Source of the DNA: Tenacibaculum sp. SG-28
GTDB taxonomy: Bacteria > Bacteroidota > Bacteroidia > Flavobacteriales > Flavobacteriaceae
Direction: 5' to 3'
Assembly (NCBI RefSeq): GCF_002954385.1
Contig: NZ_MQVY01000001.1
Location: forward strand, 286,892-350,891
Length of the DNA: 64,000 nucleotides
The notes beneath the pieces were generated by a model. The model was given only the letters and a program-made list of their open reading frames with translations, did not search any database and was not told the DNA's origin. A program made the position numbers and the translations under genes. Positions 9,265-20,131 of this stretch are shown here, piece by piece. Each line of letters opens with the position of its first letter. Position 1 is the stretch's first letter.

Positions 9265-10140
9265 TTATTGTACCATGCTTTTTAGCAACTCTGGATTTGT
9301 AAAATATACTATTATTCCAGCGACGATTCCTATGATTGCTGTTACGATACCCGTAAGTATTAAAATGATAGAAAGTACTACTAAAAAGCGTAAAATTTTA
9401 GTGAAAGTTTTTGCAACACTATCTCCATATAGCTTTCTAAAAACGTAGGTGTAGTATAGAATCATGCCAAAAATACTGAACATAAACATTTTAGGGTAGA
9501 TATATATAGCTACGAGAAAAAGAAATATACTAATGTACATGGTAGTACCTAAAATATAGGCATTCATAATGATATGTTCCCCAAAATTGTATGGTTTGCG
9601 ATATGTCCAGAAACTAATAAGGGCATAAAATGGTAAAAGTAAAAAAGTGGTAATGTTTAAGTATTTAACAAAAAAGATATTGGTTTTTCGTTGAATATTC
9701 AATGTAAGTTTAGCCGATTGCTGCGCCTTTTGAAGCGAAGCTAGTTCTGTGGCGGAAATGTTTTTTAGTTTCGATAAATCTCTAGATGCAGTTTCTCGAA
9801 GAGCAGCGTTTTGTTCTGCGTATAAACTATCTTGAAGTTCTAGATATTGCTCAAAAAATAAATTAAAAACCAAAAGTGAAATTGCCGCTCCAACTGCCAA
9901 AAAGGTTAAGGGAGCCATATATCGTTTGCGAACCCCATGAAGATATTCATACAATACTTCATGAGGTGCAACGATCATTTTTTTTAAGGTGGTAAAATAG
10001 GCATTGTCTAAACCGAAAACAGCGAATAATTCTCCCATTAGAAAACGAAATGTTATTCTGTTAACGATAACTTTTGCCCCACAATGATTACAAAATTGGG
10101 CGTCTTTTTCTAAAGACTCATGACAGTTTTTACAATGCAT
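9265..10140 (-). CDS. DUF3667 zinc-ribbon membrane protein
   Basis: 291-residue protein. An N-terminal zinc ribbon (CKNCHESL then CNHCGAKV, four Cys, residues 3-22) is followed by an amphipathic segment typical of DUF3667 (APHEVLYEYLHGVRKRYMAP). About five hydrophobic segments then alternate with a soluble middle that looks coiled (residues 115-150). It starts 13 bases downstream of the CocE-type gene's stop, so it is probably in the same transcript. Function unknown; the family is common in Bacteroidota. Confidence 0.85.
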   Translation of the reverse strand: MHCKNCHESLEKDAQFCNHCGAKVIVNRITFRFLMGELFAVFGLDNAYFTTLKKMIVAPHEVLYEYLHGVRKRYMAPLTFLAVGAAISLLVFNLFFEQYLELQDSLYAEQNAALRETASRDLSKLKNISATELASLQKAQQSAKLTLNIQRKTNIFFVKYLNITTFLLLPFYALISFWTYRKPYNFGEHIIMNAYILGTTMYISIFLFLVAIYIYPKMFMFSIFGMILYYTYVFRKLYGDSVAKTFTKILRFLVVLSIILILTGIVTAIIGIVAGIIVYFTNPELLKSMVQ

Positions 10141-10153
10141 ATTTTAAACGAAG

Positions 10154-12076
10154 TTATTTTAATACTGTAAACTCAATATTAGAATCGGCAAATACACTAT
10201 GTGTTTGCGTTTTAAAATCTTCCTTGTCAGCCTTGTATATATTCTCAACGTAGGTTTGTGGATTTAAATCAATTAAAGGAAACCAGGTACTTTGTATTTG
10301 AATTTGTAATTTGTGTCCTTTTTTGAACGTATGAAATACATCTTGTAATTTTATGTTTACTGCTGTTTTTTTATTCGGTACAAATGGTTCTGGGTTTTCA
10401 AAGCTATTTCGGAAACGCCCGCGCATCACTTCACTTCTAACCATCATGTGGTAATTACTTAATTTTAAATGCGGTTGCATTTTGTCATAATTGTTTTCAA
10501 GATCACCAGGGTGTACATCTATTACCTTAACTACCCAATCTGCTGCTGTACCTGTAGTAGCAACATTTAATTTTGCTAAAATATCTCCAGCTAAGGTATA
10601 ATCTTCTGATAAAACCTCTGTTTCAAAAACCAAAACATCTGGTCTTCGAGCGGCAAAACGTTGATCATCCGTCATGTATTTTCTCGGGGTGAAAACAGTC
10701 TTGATATCTTCAGAATAAGGAACAGGTTTTTTAACATCGCTAATAAATTTTACGGCACTATTTGTTTTTTTAGTGGCACTTAGTTCTTGGTCTTTCGAAA
10801 GGAACATACTTTCTTTAACTGTATTTTTTGGAGGCCATGTATCATATGACTTCCATTCCTTTTTTCCTGTATCGTAAACATATGCCTCTGGTAATCCGCT
10901 CTGATTACTACCATCCCCTTTTAAAAAATGGTTAAAGAATTTAGTCTCGATATTTTTTTGAAATTTAAGAGAGATGGAATCCCCAAAATAGTAATTTCCT
11001 ACTGCATTTGTAACACCGTTTCTAGACCATCCTCCGTGATCCCACGGGCCAAAAACCATGGTGTTGTAGTTGTTTGGTTGATTTTTCTCAATTCCTTTAT
11101 ATGTTTCTAAAGGTCCATATAGATCTTCGGCATCGAACCATCCTCCAACAACCATAGTTGCTACAGTAGAAGGTACCTTGTTTAAGTGTTGTATTATTCC
11201 TTTACTCTGCCAAGTAGCGTCATAATTTGGGTGCTCTACTATTTCTTTCCAAAAGAAGTCATCAATAGCATATGGATCTCTTTCTTTGCCGGCTATTTCC
11301 TTTTGGTATTGGAAATAGGAGTTTAGATTTTTAATAGGTCCCGCATCTAAAAAGAATTGGTACTGATCCTTTGTTTTCATATCTGGGAATTTATACCATG
11401 CTGTATCGGTAGGCTGATCTTTGTAGGTACCAAATAATGATATTGCTCTAAAATAACTCAATAAAAATGCGCCATTATGGCGAAAATCATCGAAAAAGAA
11501 ATCTCCTATACACGCCTGTGGTGAAGCTGCTTTTAAGGCAGGGTGGGCATCAATGGTAGACACTGTTGCATAATGACCAGGATAAGAAATACCCCAGGTT
11601 CCAACCTTACCATTGTTGTGGGGAGTGTTTTTAACCAGCCAATCTATGGTGTCATAAGTATCTGAAGTTTCATCTGCTTGTTTTTCTGTTTTGTTGGGGA
11701 TATATGCACGCATATTATCGTATACTCCTTCACTCATCCATCGTCCTCGTACATCTTGGTGCACGAATATATTTCCTTCTTCCATTAATATCGGATTTGG
11801 AGCAATTCTTGTTGCATACTTATCTTCTCCATAAGGTCTGCAGCTGTATGGTGTCCTTTTTAAGAGTATCGGATATGTTTTGCTGGTGTCTTTGGGCGTG
11901 TAAATGGTAGTGTGTAACTTGGTTCCATCTCGCATTTCAATTAGCACCTCTTTTTTCGTGTAATTTTCTTTTACATAATTCTTTTTTGGACCTTCCTTAC
12001 TAGCGCTGTTATTTTGTTTTGAGCAACTAGTTATGCTAAAAAGCAAAATGAAAATAATTCTAAAATAAGATTTCAT
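10154..12076 (-). CDS. CocE/NonD family hydrolase, lipoprotein
   Basis: 640-residue serine hydrolase of the X-Pro dipeptidyl-peptidase/CocE type (alpha-amino-acid ester hydrolase or acylase relatives). The signal peptide ends in lipobox SITSC, so the enzyme is probably surface- or periplasm-facing. The nucleophile is Ser164 in GTWGISYPGHYA. The acid is probably the Asp in VGGWFDAEDLYG and the base the His in FGPWDHGGW. The C-terminal jelly-roll domain, typical of the family, includes RSEVMRGRFRNSFENPEPF. It shares a strand with the upstream metalloprotease but a terminator separates them. It likely cleaves peptides or amino-acid esters; the substrate is unknown. Confidence 0.88.
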   Translation of the reverse strand: MKSYFRIIFILLFSITSCSKQNNSASKEGPKKNYVKENYTKKEVLIEMRDGTKLHTTIYTPKDTSKTYPILLKRTPYSCRPYGEDKYATRIAPNPILMEEGNIFVHQDVRGRWMSEGVYDNMRAYIPNKTEKQADETSDTYDTIDWLVKNTPHNNGKVGTWGISYPGHYATVSTIDAHPALKAASPQACIGDFFFDDFRHNGAFLLSYFRAISLFGTYKDQPTDTAWYKFPDMKTKDQYQFFLDAGPIKNLNSYFQYQKEIAGKERDPYAIDDFFWKEIVEHPNYDATWQSKGIIQHLNKVPSTVATMVVGGWFDAEDLYGPLETYKGIEKNQPNNYNTMVFGPWDHGGWSRNGVTNAVGNYYFGDSISLKFQKNIETKFFNHFLKGDGSNQSGLPEAYVYDTGKKEWKSYDTWPPKNTVKESMFLSKDQELSATKKTNSAVKFISDVKKPVPYSEDIKTVFTPRKYMTDDQRFAARRPDVLVFETEVLSEDYTLAGDILAKLNVATTGTAADWVVKVIDVHPGDLENNYDKMQPHLKLSNYHMMVRSEVMRGRFRNSFENPEPFVPNKKTAVNIKLQDVFHTFKKGHKLQIQIQSTWFPLIDLNPQTYVENIYKADKEDFKTQTHSVFADSNIEFTVLK

Positions 12077-12190
12077 TTAGTAGTTTTTTAAATTTTTCAA
12101 AATTTTGATTACCTAAGTAGGAAAATAGATGTTCGTTTGTTTTTGTACGTTGAAGGGGGGAGCTTTCAAAATACGCAAGGCAAGATAAAA

Positions 12191-12225
12191 AAATAAAAGC
12201 AACCTGATACAGGTTGCTTTTATTT
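12191..12225 (-). terminator. terminator of the metalloprotease gene
   Basis: Perfect 16-base-pair stem, read on the minus strand as AAATAAAAGCAACCTG / CAGGTTGCTTTTATTT with a three-base loop, followed on that strand by a T-rich tract. It lies 12 bases after the metalloprotease stop and separates it from the CocE-type gene. Confidence 0.9.
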
Positions 12226-12236
12226 TTAGTACTAGA

Positions 12237-14739
12237 TTATTTTATTGGATTTAAGGCTTTTTCAATTCTGTTTATTATATCCTGTAGATGGTATTTGGTG
12301 ATGGTGTTTGTAACATTTGGTAGATTTCTCTTTAACCTGCTTTGTAAACTTATAAGTTCTCCGCGAACTACAGGTTTAATATCCGACTGATTTATGGTAA
12401 CTGCCGTTTGTTTTAAATAACCACCTTCATTTCTTGGAGCACGCTGATTTTTGGCTTCGTTTAAAAGAAAGTTTAGCTGTTCTATATATGCTCTTTGTAG
12501 ATTTCTTCGATAGGGATCAATACTTTTTTTAGTATATAACTCTTTCCAAATTCCTTGACGTAAATCGTTCATCATTTCGAGAATGGTAAATGCCTCTGCA
12601 CCGTATAAACTCTCTTGTTCAATGAGTCTTGTTAGACGACCAGGTTTCAAGATTCTTTCCAAAGTTCGCACTTGTAAATTTCGCAACCTTTCCACAGAAC
12701 CAGAATATTGTGTTTTACTGATAATGTTCTCATCAATGAGCCATTTCGGTGTTTCGAACAATTCCGAATTGATAAAAGATAACGCTTTCTTTTGATGTGC
12801 TTTAGGAACAGGAACATATACAGCACCCTCCTGATCGGAGGTTTTGTAGTATTCATATACACCCCCTATGTTAGAACTAACATGACCCATGTAGCGATTA
12901 AACTGCCCCATAAGTTGGTTGTACATTGTTTTTAATTCTTTGTAGTCCTTACCTTCTTCCGTGGTCCATTCTTCAAGCCTTGGTAAAATTCGTTTCAAGT
13001 TAAGAATTCCATAAGCACTCGCTTTTACAGCATCATCTCCCAAGTCTTCTGTTTGTGAACTCGGATCAATTATATTCCGAACTTGTTGGTGTCCGAATCT
13101 ATACATTGGGTCTCCTTCTTTTTCTTTTATCCAACGGTTTAGAATTTCTTTTTCTTCTTTTTCACTTTTATTTAGAATAGGACGATATCCCCAATTGAGT
13201 GCATATTTATCATACGGTCCAATATTTGGCATTAAAGCAACGTTTTTATCCTCAGGTTGTGCTACGTAATTAAAACGTGCATAATCCATAATAGAAGGAG
13301 CAGTACCGTATTTTTGTGTAAACGAAGCAGATCGCAATGAATCTACTGGGTAGGCAACAGAACTTCCCATATTGTGTGGTAATCCAAGGGTGTGTCCTAC
13401 CTCATGTGATGAGACAAATCGTATTAACCTTCCCATAATTTCATCTTTAAACTTATTGCCTCTAGCTTCCGGATTAATAGCAGCTGTTTGGATAAAATAC
13501 CAGTTGTGAAGAAGTGTCATTACATTGTGGTACCAATTGATGTCTGATTCTAATATTTCTCCAGATCTAGGGTCACTAACATGTGGTCCGTTTGCGTTTG
13601 GTATGGGAGAAGCAAGATATCTAACAACTGAATAGCGCACGTCTTCCGGACTCCACTCCGGATTTTCTTCAACAGTAGGTGGATCTTTTGCAAGTATCGC
13701 GTTTTTAAATCCAGCGGCTTCAAAACCAACCTGCCAGTCTTCAATTCCTTGCTTAATATATTTTCTCCATTTTTTGGGAGTTGCTCTATCAATGTAATAT
13801 ACGATAGGTTTTTTCGGTTCTACTAATTCACCACGCATGAACTTTTCCATATCTTCCTCTTTTACCTCTAACCTCCAACGATCTAAAAAAGTTACCGATT
13901 TACTTTTTTGGGCATCCAAGCCATAATCCGTTTGCGAGCTCGTAAACCAACCTACTCTTTCGTCAAAATACCTTCTTTTCATTGGCTCTTTAGGCAATAA
14001 TATCATAGAATTACTCAATTCCATAGAGATAGATCCAACACTGCTATTCGATGGGGGAGCTGCCGAAACATAGGTTTTTACATGACGAATTTCTATGTTT
14101 TGAGGATAACTGCTCATACGTTCGACATACGATCTAGTTTTATCCATTTTCGATATTTTATATTGTTTTCGTCTAGCTTGCGGAAATCCAATAGCTTTTA
14201 CATCTGTTTCAAAAAGAGGCGAAGCATCAATAACTGTTGTGGTAGAATCTTTCCCGTATGCTTTCACATCAAAGGCGTAAAGAATTGGTTCAAAATTAGA
14301 ATTAACTACTGCCTCGTGAATAGGTAGTATTGTATCCGCAACCACATTATGAGACACTACTCTTAAAAGTATTTTATTTTGTTTTTTTTCCCAGCGTAAT
14401 ACCTGCGTATTCTGCTTGCCACCACCAAATCCAATGCCGTTTGCAGTTTTTGCTATACGAGTTACCATTAGCATTTCTCTGTGCAAAAGGGAATCGGGTA
14501 TTTCGAAAAGATAGTTGTTGTTTTTTGCGTGTATTGTAAATAAGCCTTGGTCAGTTTTGTGTGCTGCGGTAACTATCTCGCTGTATGGCTTGATTGCATT
14601 TTTAGTAGGTTTTGCTTTTTTTGTTGTTTGAACTTCTGCTTTTTTTGACTTTTTTTTTCTTTCGCTGTGCCTCTGCACTAAAGGAAAACGCCAATATCAA
14701 ACTGAAAGTTAAAATAAAGGATAGTATATTTTTTAGCAT
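12237..14739 (-). CDS. secreted zinc-dependent metalloprotease (DUF5117 type), one frame break
   Basis: Large exported metalloprotease of about 833 residues. From the ATG at 14739 a good signal peptide reads MLKNILSFILTFSLILAFSF, then SAEAQ. The frame then breaks in the run of nine T at 14650-14658; eight would restore it, so this is a one-base gain or two-base loss. A Lys-rich linker follows. The catalytic motif HEVGHTLGLPHN (HExxHxxGxxH, metzincin type) is near residue 440. The family's N-terminal YSEIVTAAHKTDQGLFTIH and VGFEAAGFKNAI segments are present. Likely degrades extracellular or periplasmic protein. A perfect terminator follows the stop. Confidence 0.88.
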
Positions 14740-15064
14740 GATTTGTAGTTTCCATTAAGGGTCACTTTTTTTTGGTTTTCCTTACCCAAATTATCTTAAT
14801 TAAATGTTAAAGACCTATATTTTTGATAGCGTATACGTATTATATTACGTTTTATTTTTTGCTTATGATCGATGAAAACTTTCTTCGTTTTGTAAGGTTG
14901 TTTTATCATTTTCTAACTTTGTAAATGGCAGTATGCTTAATCGCTTAATTTTAAAATTTATATAGGTTTTAACACAATAACTATGATTTATTGTTTCATA
15001 TTTGATAATATTGCATCGTATTTACTTTTCTATTACAAGTAGATTTATTAACCAATACTGTATT
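14740..15064. other. intergenic region between divergent genes
   Basis: 325 bases between the divergent metalloprotease and dsbD starts. It holds a good promoter for dsbD (14890-14921). I see no clear matching box for the metalloprotease and no small open frame with a credible start and composition. Confidence 0.5.
14890..14921 (+). promoter_or_regulatory. promoter upstream of dsbD
   Basis: TTG at 14890-14892, a 21-base spacer and taactttg at 14914-14921 match the Bacteroidota promoter form TTG-N17/23-TAnnTTTG. It is the best two-part promoter match I found in the window. It implies a leader of about 135 bases before the dsbD ATG. Confidence 0.55.
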
Positions 15065-17062
15065 ATGAAGTTTTTAACAAACGCTCCATTTATATCTAGA
15101 GTAATTTTCTTTTTTACGCTACTTTTTATTCAATTTTCATTCCAAGGAAATGCACAAATTTATAATCCAGTAAAATGGACTACCTCAGTAGAGAAACTAT
15201 CCGATACAGAATATACTCTAGTAGCTACTGCGGTAATTGAAAACGAATGGCATATATATTCTCAATTTGTAAAACCAGGAGGCCCAATTCCTACCTCTTT
15301 TTTCTTTACTCAGAACGATAATTATGTAGTAGAGGGGAAAGTAGTTGAAGAGAAAGGTAAAACGATTCAAGATGCTACTTTTGGTATGGAGGTGAAATCG
15401 TTTAGCAATAAAACTAGTTTTCGACAAAAAGTGATAGTAAAAGACGCTTCCCAACCAATTATGGCTTCTGTTGAGTTTATGGTTTGTAGAGATACACGAT
15501 GTTTACCGCCAACGGAAATAGATTTAAAATTTGAGGTTGCAAATGCAAAATTAGTAGATGCCTCACTTCAAAAAAAGGATGTCCTTAAAAATAATACCGA
15601 TAAGAAAGGCTTACTCAAAACTTTTTTTATTGCGTTTTTATTTGGGTTTACAGCACTTTTAACCCCGTGTGTTTTTCCTATGATACCAATGACAGTTAGT
15701 TTTTTTACGAAGCAAAGTAAAAATAAATCACAGGGGATTAGAAATGCAATTATTTTTGGTGTCGCTATTGTTTTAATTTATGTAATACTTGGTATTGCAG
15801 TAACCTTAGCCTTTGGACCAAGTGCTTTAAATGAATTATCGACCAATGTATGGTTCAATATCATTTTCTTTTTCCTTCTCCTAATTTTTGCGATTTCTTT
15901 CTTAGGAGCTTTTGAAATTACACTGCCAAGTTCTTGGGGAACCAAGGTAGATTCACAGGCAGATCGAGGAGGGCTAGTCGGAATCTTTTTTATGGCACTA
16001 GCACTAGCTATCGTTTCCTTCTCTTGTACAGGTCCTATCGTTGGAACTATTTTAGTAGAAGCAGCAGTTGGAGGCGAAACAATTGGCCCAATTGTGGGTA
16101 TGTTTGGGTTTTCGCTTGCCATAGCCTTACCGTTTACTTTGTTTGCAGCATTTCCAGGTTGGATGAACTCTTTACCAAAGTCAGGAGGTTGGTTAAATAC
16201 GGTTAAAGTTGTTCTTGGCTTTTTAGAATTAGCTTTTGCATTTAAGTTTTTGTCGAATGCTGATTTGGTTTTGCAACTGCATTGGCTCGAAAGAGAGGTG
16301 TTTTTAGCAATATGGATTGCAATATTTGGCGCTCTTTCGTTGTATTTATTTGGTAAAATTAGACTTCCTCATGACTCTCCTGCAAGTCATATTTCTGTTG
16401 GTAGATTAAGTTTGGGCTTACTTTCACTAACCTTTACGATATATATGCTGCCAGGTTTATGGGGAGCACCATTAAACTTAATCAGTGCTTTTCCTCCAGC
16501 ACAACATTACAGTGAGTCTCCTTATGGAGTTGGATATCAAAAGTTAGGTACAGTCACACAAACTAATGCCGGTAATGCATCATCGTTAAGTTCTGAGAAA
16601 TTACCAGAGGGAGCACATGTTTTACCACCACATAATATCGTTGCCTTTCACGATTACGATAAGGGATTGGCCTATGCGAAAAAAGTGAACAAACCAGTTA
16701 TGCTCGATTTCACTGGACATGCGTGCGTGAATTGCAGAAAGATGGAACAAAATGTTTGGGCGAAGGATAAAGTTTTATCGATACTTAAAAATGAGGTTGT
16801 TCTTATTTCTTTGTACGTAGACGATAGAAGAGAGTTAAAGGAAGATGAAGTTGTAGAGTCTAAGTTACGTCCGGGGAAGAAGCTGCGATATATCGGTCAA
16901 AAGTGGAGTGAATTTCAAACCATAAAGTACAAAACAAACTCTCAGCCGTATTATGTATTAATGGATTTAGAGGAGAATAATTTGATAGCGCCTGTAGCGT
17001 ATACACCAGACGTTGACGAATATTACCAATGGCTTCAAAATGGTATTAAAGCTTTTCAGTAA
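15065..17062 (+). CDS. dsbD: protein-disulfide reductase, DsbD family
   Basis: DsbD moves electrons from cytoplasmic thioredoxin across the inner membrane to periplasmic thiol proteins. The start chosen at 15065 gives a proper signal peptide (hydrophobic stretch then QGNAQ), about 665 residues. Domains in order: a periplasmic DsbD alpha-like domain with [10 protein letters not shown] (two Cys); a multi-span CcdA-like core with [10 protein letters not shown] and [11 protein letters not shown] (paired membrane Cys); and a C-terminal thioredoxin domain with the active site CVNCRKME. All expected redox Cys pairs are present. Monocistronic by position. Confidence 0.93.
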   Translation: MKFLTNAPFISRVIFFFTLLFIQFSFQGNAQIYNPVKWTTSVEKLSDTEYTLVATAVIENEWHIYSQFVKPGGPIPTSFFFTQNDNYVVEGKVVEEKGKTIQDATFGMEVKSFSNKTSFRQKVIVKDASQPIMASVEFMVCRDTRCLPPTEIDLKFEVANAKLVDASLQKKDVLKNNTDKKGLLKTFFIAFLFGFTALLTPCVFPMIPMTVSFFTKQSKNKSQGIRNAIIFGVAIVLIYVILGIAVTLAFGPSALNELSTNVWFNIIFFFLLLIFAISFLGAFEITLPSSWGTKVDSQADRGGLVGIFFMALALAIVSFSCTGPIVGTILVEAAVGGETIGPIVGMFGFSLAIALPFTLFAAFPGWMNSLPKSGGWLNTVKVVLGFLELAFAFKFLSNADLVLQLHWLEREVFLAIWIAIFGALSLYLFGKIRLPHDSPASHISVGRLSLGLLSLTFTIYMLPGLWGAPLNLISAFPPAQHYSESPYGVGYQKLGTVTQTNAGNASSLSSEKLPEGAHVLPPHNIVAFHDYDKGLAYAKKVNKPVMLDFTGHACVNCRKMEQNVWAKDKVLSILKNEVVLISLYVDDRRELKEDEVVESKLRPGKKLRYIGQKWSEFQTIKYKTNSQPYYVLMDLEENNLIAPVAYTPDVDEYYQWLQNGIKAFQ

Positions 17063-17163
17063 ATATAGATACTTTGAAAAAAATCAACGTCACGTTTCTA
17101 GGAAAAATTGAGGTATAGAAAACGAATGTGATTAACTTATTCAAGTATTTATAGAAAACGTCG

Positions 17164-17171
17164 TACCTTTG
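17164..17171 (+). promoter_or_regulatory. -7 box upstream of the YgiQ gene
   Basis: Exact TAnnTTTG match (tacctttg) ending 8 bases before the ATG. If it is used, the leader is extremely short. No -33 TTG at standard spacing. Confidence 0.45.
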
Positions 17172-17179
17172 CACACGGT

Positions 17180-19134
17180 ATGAGAATTAGACGACTTTCA
17201 GATTGGTTACCTACCACAAACAAAGAGGTGAAGTTACGAGGATGGGATGAATTAGACGTTATTCTTTTCAGTGGTGATGCCTATGTAGACCATCCAGCCT
17301 TCGGTCCAGCTGTTATTGGGCGTATTTTAGAAAGCTATGGATTGCGTGTTGCCATAGTTCCGCAACCTAGCGTTCATGATAATTTACAAGATTTTGAAAA
17401 ATTAGGAAGACCAAGATTATTTTTTGGAATAACTGCTGGATGTATGGATTCCATGGTAAGTAACTACACTGCAAGTAAGAAACGAAGGGATAAAGATGCA
17501 TACACTCCCAATGGAGACAAAGGATTCCGGCCCGATTATGCAACTACTGTCTACACCAAAATTTTAAAAGAAAAATTTCCAGACGTTCCAGTGCTTATTG
17601 GAGGTATTGAAGCTTCTTTAAGGCGTGTTACACATTATGATTATTGGTCCAATAAATTAATGCCAACTATTCTGGAAACTTCAGGGGCTGATATGTTGGT
17701 TTATGGAATGGGGGAACAACGCTTCGCGAGGTTGTTGAACTTTTGCAAAAAGGGGTTCCTTTTTCAAGTTTAAAAACCATTAAGCAAACTGCCGTTCTAT
17801 TAAACGAAGGAGAGAAAATACCTAAGAATAAGAATTGGCAGGATGTAGAGATAGCCTCTCATGCTACCTGTTTAAAAGATAAAAAGGCCTATGCAAGTAA
17901 TTTTAAAGTCATAGAGCAGGAGTCTAACAAATTATATGCTCGAAGGATTTTTCAACAAACTGGGGAAAAACTGCTAATGATAAACCCGCCTTATCCAACC
18001 ATGACGGAAAAGGAAATAGATGGTTCTTTTGATTTGCCGTACACTAGAATGCCCCATCCAAAATACAATAAACGTGGGCCAATTCCTGCGTATGAGATGA
18101 TTAAATTCTCCGTAAATGTACATCGTGGTTGTTTTGGAGGATGTAGTTTTTGCACTATTTCAGCACATCAAGGAAAATTTATAGCAAGTAGAAGTCAAGA
18201 GTCGGTTTTAAAGGAAGTGGATGAACTTACCAAAATGGAAGACTTTAAAGGATATCTATCCGATATCGGAGGTCCATCTGCGAATATGTATCAAATGAAA
18301 GGAAAGGTACAATCGATATGCGATAAATGTGTAGCACCTTCTTGTATTTCTCCCGTAATATGTAGTAATTTAGATACCTCGCATAAACCTTTAACAGAGT
18401 TATATCAGGCGGTTGACGCCCATCCAAAAGTTAAAAAGTCTTTTATAGGAAGTGGAATTCGACATGATATGTTAGTTCCCGAATTCAATAAAAACGCCGA
18501 TCCAAAAGAGTTAGATGCTTACACAGAAGAGGTAATGACCAAACATGTTTCTGGTAGATTAAAGGTTGCTCCGGAACACACATCTGATCCTGTTTTAAAA
18601 TTAATGCGTAAACCATCTTTTACTTATTTTCATAAGTTTAAAGATCGCTTTGACAAGATTAACAAAAAAAAGAAATTAAATCTTCAGTTAATCCCTTATT
18701 TTATCTCGAGTCATCCTGCATGCGAGCCAGAAGATATGGCGAATTTAGCAGCCGAAACAAAAGATATGGGGTTTCAGTTAGAGCAAGTTCAAGATTTTAC
18801 CCCAACACCAATGACGGTAGCAACGGTAATTTATTACAGCGGTTACCATCCGTATACCTTAAAAGAGGTCAATACTCCAAAGACAAAACAAGAAAAGTTA
18901 GAACAGCATAAGTTTTTCTTTTGGTATAAGAAAGAAAATAGAAAGTGGATAAAAGATAAATTAACGAAAGTCGGAAGAACGGATTTGCTTACCAAGTTAT
19001 TACCAGAAGATGTTAGTTGGCGTAAAAACAAACCAGGAAAAACAAAAAACACTTTTGATGATGCGATAACTTTTAAGCCTCGTTCCAAAAGTCCAAGAAA
19101 TAAGTCAAGGCGTTTAAAGAAAAAAAGAAGGTGA
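17180..19134 (+). CDS. YgiQ family radical SAM protein, one frame break
   Basis: About 651 residues after correction. YgiQ proteins are uncharacterised radical SAM enzymes. The N-terminal DUF-type domain begins RRLSDWLPTTNKEVKLRGWD and contains GGIEASLRRVTHYDYWS. The radical SAM cluster motif is HRGCFGGCSFCTISAHQG (CxxxCxxC). A second Cys group (CDKCVAPSC) follows. The C-terminal basic tail is long (KPRSKSPRNKSRRLKKKRR). One C is missing near 17720; adding it turns the end of the first frame into EQPLREVVELLQKGVPF and joins the two halves. Family call firm, reaction unknown. Confidence 0.9.
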
Positions 19135-19170
19135 AATTAGTCTAAAATTTTTTTATAGTAATTGTTTGCT

Positions 19171-19716
19171 TTATTTGGTGGCACAAACCTTGCAATCTTC
19201 TCGGTCTTTGGTTTCTCCAATTAATTTTCCCTCTGCATTTAACACATAACCACAACAGTCCATGTACCCTTTTGCAATTAATTTTCTCCCTCTTTGAATT
19301 TGAGATTTAGTCGTAGATAAGGTTTGTCCTAGCTCTTTCGCAACTTCCTGTTGCTTAAGCCCCTTTATATCCGATAGAAATATAGGGTCGCGATATTTTT
19401 TCGGTAAGTTTTTAATAATTCCAGCCAAGCAATCTTTTTCAGTATGCATCGGTTCCTCTGTATCTATGTCTTCTTCTAAAAGGTTTGCCTCTACTGCATA
19501 ATTGTTGCTTTTATAATAAGTAAACACGGTATTTCTAGCCACGCTAAATAACCAGGGCTTTAACTTTTTTGGATCTTTTAGGGTGTCTAGTTTGGTGTGT
19601 ATTTTAATAAAAGTATCTTGAAGAATATCTTCTGTTATGGCACTGTTTTTTACTTTACTTTGAATAAAGCTTCGTAATTCTGAAGAATAATCCAACCAAA
19701 TATTTTGTGTATTCAT
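19171..19716 (-). CDS. SigZ-like ECF sigma factor with Cys tail
   Basis: 181-residue ECF sigma factor from the ATG at 19716; the frame is open further upstream but without family sequence. Region 2 contains SAITEDILQDTFIKIHTKL and PWLFSVARNTVFTYYKS. Region 4 contains LPKKYRDPIFLSDIKGLKQQ and LSTTKSQIQRGRKL. Beyond region 4 lies a short tail with Cys154, Cys155, Cys175 and Cys178, a likely metal- or redox-binding site. No anti-sigma gene is adjacent. The next gene upstream on the same strand is a Cys-rich, metallothionein-like peptide, which suggests metal stress control. That role is inference. Confidence 0.88.
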   Translation of the reverse strand: MNTQNIWLDYSSELRSFIQSKVKNSAITEDILQDTFIKIHTKLDTLKDPKKLKPWLFSVARNTVFTYYKSNNYAVEANLLEEDIDTEEPMHTEKDCLAGIIKNLPKKYRDPIFLSDIKGLKQQEVAKELGQTLSTTKSQIQRGRKLIAKGYMDCCGYVLNAEGKLIGETKDREDCKVCATK

Positions 19717-19753
19717 AGTTTTAAATATACAAAAAAAATACTGCGGTATTTCA

Positions 19754-19811
19754 CAAAACCATAGCTGTTTCATCAGTCTTAGAGTAAAAATTGAGAACAA
19801 CTATGGTTTTG
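19754..19811. repeat. long inverted repeat upstream of the sigma gene
   Basis: CAAAACCATAG (19754-19764) pairs perfectly with CTATGGTTTTG (19801-19811). Extending inward, 15 of 17 positions match, with a 24-base gap between the 17-base arms. It lies between the Cys-rich peptide gene and the sigma gene and has no T-tract, so it is not a standard terminator. It may be an RNA structure or an operator. Confidence 0.6.
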
Positions 19812-19831
19812 GAAAAATTACTGGTAATAGT

Positions 19832-19936
19832 TTAACAAGTACAATTTGTACACGCACAATCAACACATGTACACTTGTTGCAATTTCCTGCTTTACATTC
19901 TTTACAATTGCAATTACATTCCGTTTTAGTTTTCAT
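19832..19936 (-). CDS. Cys-rich metallothionein-like peptide
   Basis: Found by hand; too short for standard calling. 34 residues from the ATG at 19936 to a TAA at 19832-19834. Eleven residues are Cys, in short spacings (CNCNCKECK, then CNKCTCVDC, then CTNCTC), and there are no aromatic residues. This is the composition of a metallothionein: Cys thiolates binding soft metals such as Cu, Zn or Cd in the cytosol. It lacks a signal peptide. It lies 115 bases upstream of the SigZ-like gene on the same strand. A terminator of the upstream amidohydrolase (20045-20088) separates it from that gene, so it probably has its own promoter. No named family is claimed. Confidence 0.72.
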   Translation of the reverse strand: MKTKTECNCNCKECKAGNCNKCTCVDCACTNCTC

Positions 19937-20044
19937 ATTAAGAAATTTTAATGTTCATATAGTAGACTGTATAAGATCGAAAAAGATGCAAAAATTATAA
20001 TATATTTTTTCCCTTTTGCTTTTGTGGGCTGCATGTGTTCACAC

Positions 20045-20088
20045 AAAAAAATGACACACAAAACTAAAAAGTTTATGGTGTCATTTTT
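20045..20088 (-). terminator. terminator of the amidohydrolase gene
   Basis: The 11-base arms AAAAATGACAC / GTGTCATTTTT enclose a smaller AAACT/AGTTT stem, and a T-tract follows on the minus strand. It lies 43 bases after the amidohydrolase stop and isolates the Cys-rich peptide gene. Confidence 0.85.
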
Positions 20089-20131
20089 GGAACCATAATA
20101 CCCATAGTCCCTAAAGTTCTAATAGAATTTT

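Noticed and set aside
14641..14678. Lys-rich start of the metalloprotease as its true N-terminus
   Set aside because: An upstream ATG at 14739 gives a proper signal peptide, and only a run-length error at 14650-14658 separates them.
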